Both the position numbers and the translations under genes were made by a program. A model generated the notes under the pieces. The model had not been told where the DNA came from and ran no database searches. It saw only the letters and a list, made by a program, of their open reading frames with translations. 64,000 bases of DNA from an uncultured Clostridia bacterium (GTDB lineage Bacteria > Bacillota > Clostridia > Christensenellales > Borkfalkiaceae): positions 1 through 64,000 of the forward strand of contig CANREM010000002.1 in the NCBI GenBank assembly GCA_947629675.1. Reading direction: 5' to 3'. Each line of letters begins with the position of its first letter. Position 1 is the stretch's first letter. Positions 35,960 to 42,096 of this stretch are shown here, piece after piece.

Positions 35960-38298
35960 GGAGCAGCAGGGAGCTTTTGGAACTCGATAAGATCTTATCT
36001 TCCGTCTCGGAATACGCCGTCCTCGAGGAGAGCAGGGCCGCGCTCTGCGCCCTTCAGCCGACGGAGGACCTTGCCGAGGCAAAGACCCTTCTTGCCTATA
36101 CCGAGGAGGCGACGCGGCTTCTCTTCACCCTCGGTGCGGGGCGGGTGGAGTACTTCCCGCCCAAGGGGGACATCCTCGACCGCGCCGAGAAGGGGGCAAC
36201 GCTCTCCTGCGGAGAACTGCTCTCCTGTGCCCGCATGCTGCGCTCCGTCCGCGTCCTCTGTGACTCCGTCACCCGCCTTGCGGATGAGAGCATCGTCCTG
36301 CTAAGGAATCTCGCGATGCAGCTCGAATTTGACGCCCGTCTCGAGAGGGAGATCGGCGAGAAGATCGTGAGCGAGGATAGTATTTCGGACAACGCGAGCG
36401 AGAAGCTCTTCTCCATCCGGAGGGAGATCCGCCTCCTCGGGGAACGCATCCGCGCCCGCCTTTCGCAGTATCTTTCGGGAGAGGAGAAGAAGTACTTACA
36501 GGACGGCCTCGTCACCGTCCGTGGAGACCGCTATGTCATCCCCGTCAAGGCGGAATATAAGCGCGCCGTCCGCGGCTTTGTGCATGACCGCTCGCAGAGC
36601 GGGGCGACCGTCTTTATCGAACCTGAAGAGGTCCTCGAGATGAACAACGAACTCATGGACCTTACTGCCGACGAGAAGGAGGAAGAGGAGCGGATCTTAA
36701 AGGACCTCTCGGGCAGGATCGGGCGCATGCGCGCTTCCCTCGAGCATTCCCTCTCCCTCGCCGCCGAAGCGGACGCCTTCTATGCTCGCGCGGAGTACGG
36801 TTACCGCCTCAAGGCAACGCGTCCCCTTTTGAACGCGAAGGGGATCGTGGATATCAAGGAGGGCAGACATCCCCTTCTCGATGAGAAGAAGGCCGTCCCC
36901 GTCTCTGTCTCGGTGGGGGAAAGCTACCGATTCCTGCTTCTTTCGGGGGCGAACACGGGCGGAAAGACGGTCACCCTCAAGATGTGCGGGCTGTTTTGCC
37001 TCATGGCCGCGTGCGGACTGTTCGTCCCCGCCGGAGAGGGCACCCGCCTTGCCGTCGGCCGCGTCTTTTGCGACGTGGGCGACAGCCAGTCCATCGAGGA
37101 GAACCTCTCCACCTTCTCCTCGCACATCGTCAATCTTCGGGATATTTTGCATGAGGCGGGGGAGAACAGCTTCGTCCTCATCGACGAACCGGGCGGGGGC
37201 ACCGACCCCGAGGAGGGGCAGGCCCTCGCAAAGGCCGTCCTTGCCGCCCTCATGCGCAAGGGGTGCCGCGGCATCGTGACGACGCACTACTCCGCCCTCA
37301 AGGAATTTGCCTATGAGACGGAGGGGATCGAGAACGGCAGCATGGCCTTCGACGCGGGCGACCACCGCCCGCTCTTCGAACTCAAAATGGGCGCGCCCGG
37401 TTCCTCCAACGCTCTCGCGATCTGCGAGCAGCTCGGCCTCGGCGAAGAGACCGTGGAGGAGGCGAGGGGGTACCTCTCGGAGGGCGCAAGGGCCTTTGAG
37501 CGCACCGTCCGCGCCGCCGAGGAGAGCAGGATCAGAGCGGAGAAGATCGTCCTCGAGACGGAGAAGATGCGCCGCGAATGGGAGGAGCGGTTCGCCGCCC
37601 TCTCCCGCGACGAGGAAAAGTTCGCAAAGGAAAGGGAGAAATTCCTCCTCTCCTCCAAGGCGGAGGCGAGAAGGATCATCTCGGAGCGCACCGCCGAGGC
37701 GGAGGAGATCCTAAAAAAGATCGAGGAGATCTTCCAAAGAGAGAGCCTCTCGGAGAGCGACCTCATCCGCGCCCGAACGCTCAAGAACACGCTTTCGAGA
37801 GGTACCATGTCCGAGGATGAGGCTCCAATCCGTGCGGAAAAGCTCGACCCGAACACCCTGAATGCAGGCATGCGCGTTCGCATCGGGAGCATGCAGGCGG
37901 AGGGCGTCATCCTCTCCGTCGGGCGGGAAAAGGTGGAAGTGCAGGCGGGCGCGATCCGCGTCAAAGTGCCCAAAGACGACCTATATTCGCCCATTCCCGC
38001 AAAAAAGGAGGAGAAAGAAGTGCGCATCCACCGCGACGTCGCCTCCCGCACGGATGTCCGACCCGAGATCAACCTCATCGGTCTGACGACTTCGGAGATG
38101 GAGCCGGAGCTGGAAAAATTCCTCGACAGCGCGGTGCTTGCCAACCTCAAGGAGGTGCGCATCGTCCACGGCATGGGTACGGGGAAACTGCGCACCGCCG
38201 TACATGCTGCCCTCAAAAAGCATCCGCACGTCGAGAGTTTCCGTCTCGGGAAATACGGCGAAGGGGAGTCGGGCGTCACGATCGCGACCCTCAAATAG
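35956..38298 (+). CDS. mutS2: MutS2 ATPase with Smr domain
   Basis: A 780-residue MutS2, which in Firmicutes acts on branched DNA and on collided ribosomes. The core/clamp region comes first, then the ATPase with Walker A GANTGGKT (residues 331-338) and Walker B-like VLIDEPGGGTDPEEG. A long charged coiled coil (residues about 500-600), a KOW-like patch (MRVRIGSMQAEGVILSV) and a C-terminal Smr domain follow. Two deviations are visible. The signature after Walker B is DEPGGGTDP rather than the usual DE-(I/L)-G-x-GTDP. The Smr LDLRG motif reads INLIG, although HGMGTGKLR and the end of the domain are intact. It is fourth in the ATGA-coupled run. Confidence 0.95.
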   Translation: MRSSRELLELDKILSSVSEYAVLEESRAALCALQPTEDLAEAKTLLAYTEEATRLLFTLGAGRVEYFPPKGDILDRAEKGATLSCGELLSCARMLRSVRVLCDSVTRLADESIVLLRNLAMQLEFDARLEREIGEKIVSEDSISDNASEKLFSIRREIRLLGERIRARLSQYLSGEEKKYLQDGLVTVRGDRYVIPVKAEYKRAVRGFVHDRSQSGATVFIEPEEVLEMNNELMDLTADEKEEEERILKDLSGRIGRMRASLEHSLSLAAEADAFYARAEYGYRLKATRPLLNAKGIVDIKEGRHPLLDEKKAVPVSVSVGESYRFLLLSGANTGGKTVTLKMCGLFCLMAACGLFVPAGEGTRLAVGRVFCDVGDSQSIEENLSTFSSHIVNLRDILHEAGENSFVLIDEPGGGTDPEEGQALAKAVLAALMRKGCRGIVTTHYSALKEFAYETEGIENGSMAFDAGDHRPLFELKMGAPGSSNALAICEQLGLGEETVEEARGYLSEGARAFERTVRAAEESRIRAEKIVLETEKMRREWEERFAALSRDEEKFAKEREKFLLSSKAEARRIISERTAEAEEILKKIEEIFQRESLSESDLIRARTLKNTLSRGTMSEDEAPIRAEKLDPNTLNAGMRVRIGSMQAEGVILSVGREKVEVQAGAIRVKVPKDDLYSPIPAKKEEKEVRIHRDVASRTDVRPEINLIGLTTSEMEPELEKFLDSAVLANLKEVRIVHGMGTGKLRTAVHAALKKHPHVESFRLGKYGEGESGVTIATLK

Positions 38299-38359
38299 GC
38301 ATAATCCTTTCACCCAAACAATAGAATGATGATAAATCTTGCTCGTTTGGGGGAAACTG

Positions 38360-39058
38360 TTGAAAAAATCGGGTGTGATCGCCGCCGTCACCAATGCGGC
38401 ACTGCTTGTCGTCATCGTCCTCGTTGCCGTGGTCTGTTTTCTTCCCGCGCCCTCTTCTCCCGCCATTTCGGAGGAGCGCGTCATACGAAAGGGAGGCATG
38501 CAGGACGGCGTCTCCCTCATGATCAACGTCTATTGGGGAACGGACGAAGTGTACGAGATGCTGGATATTTTGGAGGAGCATGAGGCCCGCGCCACCTTCT
38601 TTTTGGGGGGATGCTGGGCGGACGACAACGTGGAATGTGTCAGGGAGATCGCCGCAAGGGGGCATGAGATCGGCTCGCACGGCTATTTCCATCTCAGCCA
38701 CGACACCCTCGATCTGGAGGAAAATATCCGCGAGATCGCAACCAGCGTGCAGATCCTCTCCCTCATCACCCATCGCCCCGTGACGCTGTTCGCGCCGCCC
38801 TCGGGGGCCTACTGTGAGGAGACGCTCGAGGCCGCGGAGAGCATGGGCATGAAGACCGTCTTGTGGAGCAAGGACACCATTGATTGGCGGGACAAGGACT
38901 CAGACACCTGCTTCGAGCGGGCGACAAAGGACGCCGAGGGGGGAGATCTCATCCTCATGCACCCCATGGCGCATACGGTGCGGGCACTCCCCCGCATCCT
39001 CGAATATTTTGAAAAGCACAGGCTCCGCGCCGTCACGGTGGGGGAGAACCTCGGCTGA
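38360..39058 (+). CDS. Polysaccharide-deacetylase-like membrane protein
   Basis: A 232-residue NodB-fold protein with an N-terminal membrane helix (residues about 5-27) facing outward. I chose the TTG at 38360 because GGGGGA lies about 6 nt upstream; a TTG at 38339 lacks a site. Metal-binding motif 2 is clear (GHEIGSHGYFH), as are RATFFLGG and the late DLILMHPM motif. Motif 1, normally TFDDG, reads MINVYWG, so the catalytic and metal-binding Asp pair is absent. A subgroup of Clostridia deacetylase-like proteins has this form. Enzymatic activity on peptidoglycan is therefore doubtful. Confidence 0.85.
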   Translation: MKKSGVIAAVTNAALLVVIVLVAVVCFLPAPSSPAISEERVIRKGGMQDGVSLMINVYWGTDEVYEMLDILEEHEARATFFLGGCWADDNVECVREIAARGHEIGSHGYFHLSHDTLDLEENIREIATSVQILSLITHRPVTLFAPPSGAYCEETLEAAESMGMKTVLWSKDTIDWRDKDSDTCFERATKDAEGGDLILMHPMAHTVRALPRILEYFEKHRLRAVTVGENLG

Positions 39059-39083
39059 AATACATATGGAAAGAGGCATACAA

Positions 39084-40322
39084 ATGGTAGAAGTCAAAAA
39101 ACTTTCAAACGGCGTACGCGTCATCGTCAAGCGCATGGAGGGGCTTTTATCCGTGACGATGGGCGTTCTCGTCGGGACGGGTGCCGCCTTCGAGACGGAC
39201 GAGGAGGACGGCATCTCCCACTTCATCGAACATATGCAGTTCAAGGGCACGCCGACGCGCACCGCCTTCCAGATCTCGGATGCGTTCGACGCGCTCGGCG
39301 CGCAGGTCAACGCCTTCACGGGCAAGGACATGACCTGCTACTACACGAAGGCGACGACCGACCACGCGGAGGAAGCGTTCGCCCTCCTTGCCGATCTCTT
39401 CCTCCATGCGAATTTCCCCGAGGAGGAGATGAAGCGGGAAAAGGGGGTCGTCATCGAGGAGATCAACATGGACGAGGATTCCCCCGAGGATCTCTGTCTC
39501 GACCTTCTCGCCCGCGCCGCCTTCGGGAAGGACAGCTACGGCAGGAACATCTTAGGCCCCGCCGAGAACGTCACGCGCTTCACCCGCGAGGACATCTTCC
39601 GCTATAAGGGGGAGAGGTACTGCCCCGAAAACATCGTCGTCTCCTTTGCGGGGAACATCGAGACAAACCGTGCAATGGAGCTTGCCGAACGCTTCTTTTC
39701 GGACATGGTGCCCACATCTTTTGTCGATCGCAAAAAAATCATTCAACAAAAGCGGGACAACCTCTTCCGCGAAAAGCCCATCGAACAGGCGCACTTTGCA
39801 ATAGGTTTTCCCACCGTCAAAAGGGACGGCGACGGGTACTTTGCGGTCCAGCTCATGAACGCCGTTCTCGGCGGGGGGATGAGTTCCCGCCTCTTCAAAA
39901 AGGTGCGCGAGGAGTTAGGCCTCGCCTATTCCGTCTATTCCTACACCTCGCACTACGCCGAGACGGGGCTTCTCACCGTCTATGCGGCCGTCAACCCCGC
40001 GAAGGCGGAGGACGCCGCGCGGGCGGTCGAAGAGGTCATCGCCTCCTTCAAAGAGGAGGGCATGACGGAGGAAGAATTTTTGCGCGGGAGGGAACAGCTC
40101 AAGGCGGGCAACATCTTCTCGCAGGAGAACACCTCCTCGCAGATGCTCCTCTACGGGAGGACGATGCTCTATTCGAACGAGGTGTATGACTTCGAAAAGC
40201 GCGTGGCGGAGATCTCCGCACTCACGATGGAGGACGTTCGCCGCGCCATTTCGGAGAACTTCGATCTTGCCAGGGCGGCCGTCTCCTCCGTCGGCAAGCT
40301 CCGCTCCCCCATAAAGCTGTGA
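39084..40322 (+). CDS. M16 family zinc protease (insulinase/processing-peptidase type)
   Basis: A 412-residue cytoplasmic-type M16B protease. The inverted zinc motif is HFIEH (His46, Glu49, His50), with the third ligand Glu126 in VVIEEINMDED. The C-terminal half keeps the GGGMSSRLF and RE-x-LAYSVYS motifs of the paired lobe. Length fits single-domain bacterial homologues of mitochondrial processing peptidase (YmxG/PqqL type). AGAGG lies 8 nt before the ATG at 39084, whereas the in-frame ATG at 39066 has no site. Its TGA overlaps the GTG of the next gene. Confidence 0.94.
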   Translation: MVEVKKLSNGVRVIVKRMEGLLSVTMGVLVGTGAAFETDEEDGISHFIEHMQFKGTPTRTAFQISDAFDALGAQVNAFTGKDMTCYYTKATTDHAEEAFALLADLFLHANFPEEEMKREKGVVIEEINMDEDSPEDLCLDLLARAAFGKDSYGRNILGPAENVTRFTREDIFRYKGERYCPENIVVSFAGNIETNRAMELAERFFSDMVPTSFVDRKKIIQQKRDNLFREKPIEQAHFAIGFPTVKRDGDGYFAVQLMNAVLGGGMSSRLFKKVREELGLAYSVYSYTSHYAETGLLTVYAAVNPAKAEDAARAVEEVIASFKEEGMTEEEFLRGREQLKAGNIFSQENTSSQMLLYGRTMLYSNEVYDFEKRVAEISALTMEDVRRAISENFDLARAAVSSVGKLRSPIKL

Positions 40323-40801
40323 GCCGCTTCGAGGGGTTCGAACCCGTCTTCGACAGAGAGAGCCGCGTGCTCATCTTGGGGAGCTTCCCCTCCGTGAAGA
40401 GCAGACAGGAGGGCTTTTACTACGGCAATCCGCAGAACAGATTCTGGCGGATGATGGCCGCGTTTTTCGGGGAAGAGATCCCGCGCACCGTCGAGGAGAA
40501 GATCTCCTTTTTGCACAAAAATCACGTCGCACTTTGGGACATGGTGGCCTCGTGCGAGGTCAAAGGATCGCAGGACGCCTCGATAAAGGACGCTTCGGCC
40601 GTCGACCTTCGCCCCATTTTGGAGGCTGCTCCCGTCGAGGCGATCCTCTGCAACGGGACATTCTCCTTCGGCATGCTCGAAAGGCTCTTCCCCGACCTTC
40701 TGCCGATCGCGGCAAAGCTGCCGTCCACCTCGCCCGCCAACCCGCGGTACAGCAAAGAAGCGTGGCATGCGGCCCTTGCCGCCGTTTTCCGCAAAGAATG
40801 A
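40319..40801 (+). CDS. Family 6 DNA glycosylase (hypoxanthine/uracil-DNA glycosylase)
   Basis: A 160-residue base-excision repair enzyme expected to remove deaminated bases, chiefly hypoxanthine. The N-terminal motif VLILGSFPSVKSRQ followed by YYGNPQNRFW is typical of the HDG (UDG family 6) group, as is the late LPSTSPAN motif that contacts DNA. ILCNGTFSFGML corresponds to the central strand. Translation starts at a GTG overlapping the protease stop (GTGA), so the two genes are co-translated. It is another DNA-repair gene in a neighbourhood with uvrC and mutS2. Confidence 0.9.
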   Translation: MSRFEGFEPVFDRESRVLILGSFPSVKSRQEGFYYGNPQNRFWRMMAAFFGEEIPRTVEEKISFLHKNHVALWDMVASCEVKGSQDASIKDASAVDLRPILEAAPVEAILCNGTFSFGMLERLFPDLLPIAAKLPSTSPANPRYSKEAWHAALAAVFRKE

Positions 40802-40820
40802 GCCAACTTTCGGAAAATCC

Positions 40821-40849
40821 TTGACATTCTCCGCACATTGCGTTACAAT
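40821..40849 (+). promoter_or_regulatory. acpP promoter
   Basis: A near-consensus sigma-A promoter: TTGACA (40821-40826), exactly 17 bp, TACAAT (40844-40849). The start codon lies 51 nt downstream of the -10 box. Confidence 0.9.
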
Positions 40850-40900
40850 AAGAAAAAATCGTTCAAAAGCTCCGCCCTGCGGAGACGGGAGGTAAATTTT

Positions 40901-41128
40901 ATGTTCGAGAAAGTTTGCAAGATGCTCGCCGATCAGCTCGGCATCGCCGCGGACACCATCAAGCCCGAGTCCGAAGTCATCAAAGACCTCGGTGCGGATT
41001 CACTCGACGTCGTCGAACTCATGATGGCCCTCGAGGAGGATTACGGCATCACCCTGCCCGACGGCGAGGTGGAAAACATCAAGACGGTGGGCGATATCGT
41101 CGAAATGTTGAATAAAAACGTGAAGTAA
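40901..41128 (+). CDS. acpP: Acyl carrier protein
   Basis: A 75-residue acidic four-helix protein that carries fatty-acid intermediates on a phosphopantetheine arm. The attachment motif DLGADSLDVVELMMALEE is complete (Ser34). The start was chosen at 40901 because GGGAGGT lies upstream and the N-terminus MFEKVCKMLADQLG matches the family. A longer in-frame extension would include the promoter. It stands alone with its own strong promoter and terminator, not in a fab operon. Confidence 0.97.
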   Translation: MFEKVCKMLADQLGIAADTIKPESEVIKDLGADSLDVVELMMALEEDYGITLPDGEVENIKTVGDIVEMLNKNVK

Positions 41129-41138
41129 ACTCTGCGAT

Positions 41139-41165
41139 CGCGGCGGCCGCTCGGGCCGCCGTTTT
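41139..41165 (+). terminator. acpP terminator
   Basis: GGCGGCC (41142-41148) pairs with GGCCGCC (41154-41160) and is followed by GTTTTC. The T tract is short, so some read-through into the HAD gene is likely. Confidence 0.65.
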
Positions 41166-41179
41166 CGTATGGAGAAGAT

Positions 41180-41881
41180 ATGAAAAATTTCCTGTTCGAC
41201 CTCTACGGCACCCTCGCCGACATCCGCACCGACGAGGAGAGCGACGCCTTTTGGGAGAGCATCCGCTCATTTCTCGGTGCCGCCGATGCGGAAGAGGTTA
41301 GAAAGACATATAGGGCACTTTGCATGAAAGAGGAAAAAGATCTTCCCGAAGGGGGCGAGATCGACCTTCTTCGCGTCTTTGAGGGCCTCCTTGAAAAATG
41401 CGGCAAAGATGGGTGCGCCTACCTGGGTGATACGGCCGCTTTCGCCCACGCCTTCCGCGAAGCCTCCATGCAGAAGCTCCGCCTCTTCGAAGGGGTGGAA
41501 GAGCTTCTTCGCGGCATCCATGTCCGAGGGGGAAGGGTATTTTTGCTCTCCAACGCACAGGCGTGTTTCACCCGCCTCGAGCTGGAAAAGCTCGGCATCG
41601 CGGGACTCTTCGACGGCATTCTGCTCTCCTCGGAGGCGGGCTTCAAAAAGCCCTCGCCCCGCTTCTTTTCGGCTGCCTTCCAAGCGTTCTCCCTCGCCCC
41701 GCGAGACTGCGTCTATGTGGGGAACGACCTTCGCGACGACGTGGGCGGTGCGCATGCGGCGGGCATCCCCTGCGTCTATATCGAGACCGAGCAGTCCGGC
41801 CGCTACGAAAGCGCCCCCGTCCCCGACTTCACCGCCCCCGATCGGCCCTCCCTCGAGCGCGTTCTCTTTTCCTTTTTATAA
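41180..41881 (+). CDS. HAD family hydrolase (subclass IA)
   Basis: A 233-residue phosphatase of the phosphoglycolate-phosphatase/YjjG type. Motif I is FLFDLYGTLADI (Asp7 nucleophile, with Tyr in place of the usual second Asp+1 residue and Gly-Thr-Leu following). Motif II is LLSNAQ, motif III the Lys in EAGFKKPSPRFF, and motif IV is YVGNDLRDDVGGA. The helical cap is at residues about 17-90. The second Asp of the DxD pair is replaced by Tyr (DLYGT). This occurs in phosphoglucomutase-unlike HAD members such as dehalogenases and some FMN phosphatases, so the substrate and exact reaction are open. The acpP hairpin precedes it. Confidence 0.88.
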   Translation: MKNFLFDLYGTLADIRTDEESDAFWESIRSFLGAADAEEVRKTYRALCMKEEKDLPEGGEIDLLRVFEGLLEKCGKDGCAYLGDTAAFAHAFREASMQKLRLFEGVEELLRGIHVRGGRVFLLSNAQACFTRLELEKLGIAGLFDGILLSSEAGFKKPSPRFFSAAFQAFSLAPRDCVYVGNDLRDDVGGAHAAGIPCVYIETEQSGRYESAPVPDFTAPDRPSLERVLFSFL

Positions 41882-41921
41882 TAGAGACCGTCGATCGGAG
41901 CGGAAACTTGCCGTGATTTGT

Positions 41922-41936
41922 TCACACTTTTTGTGA
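41922..41936. promoter_or_regulatory. TCACA-N5-TGTGA palindrome upstream of pullulanase
   Basis: TCACA (41922-41926) and TGTGA (41932-41936) with a CTTTT centre. The same palindrome with a TTTTT centre lies at 47398-47412, inside the promoter of the large starch-lipoprotein gene. It is likely a shared regulator site. It sits 38 bp upstream of the -35 box at 41974. Confidence 0.5.
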
Positions 41937-41973
41937 TTTTATAAAAAAAATTTTTGCAAATTCCGAAAAACTA

Positions 41974-42002
41974 TTGCAATTTTTGTGTCTGCGTGTTACA
42001 AT
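41974..42002 (+). promoter_or_regulatory. Pullulanase promoter
   Basis: TTGCAA (41974-41979), 17-bp spacer, TACAAT (41997-42002). The predicted leader is about 85 nt and contains pairing segments GTCTGC (42027-42032) and GCAGAC (42069-42074). The former also overlaps a local CTGCC/GGCAG hairpin, so two leader folds compete. Confidence 0.75.
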
Positions 42003-42096
42003 ACTTTTTGCATCTACAGGGGGGAAGTCTGCCCTTCGGCAGGCCCTGCAAGGGGAGGCAGCCGCCCTGCAGACAGTGAAAAATAGGGGAATTTAT

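Noticed and set aside
38326-38583. A short frame starting at ATGATG near 38326.
   Set aside because: It runs out of frame with the deacetylase-like gene and encodes no recognisable protein.
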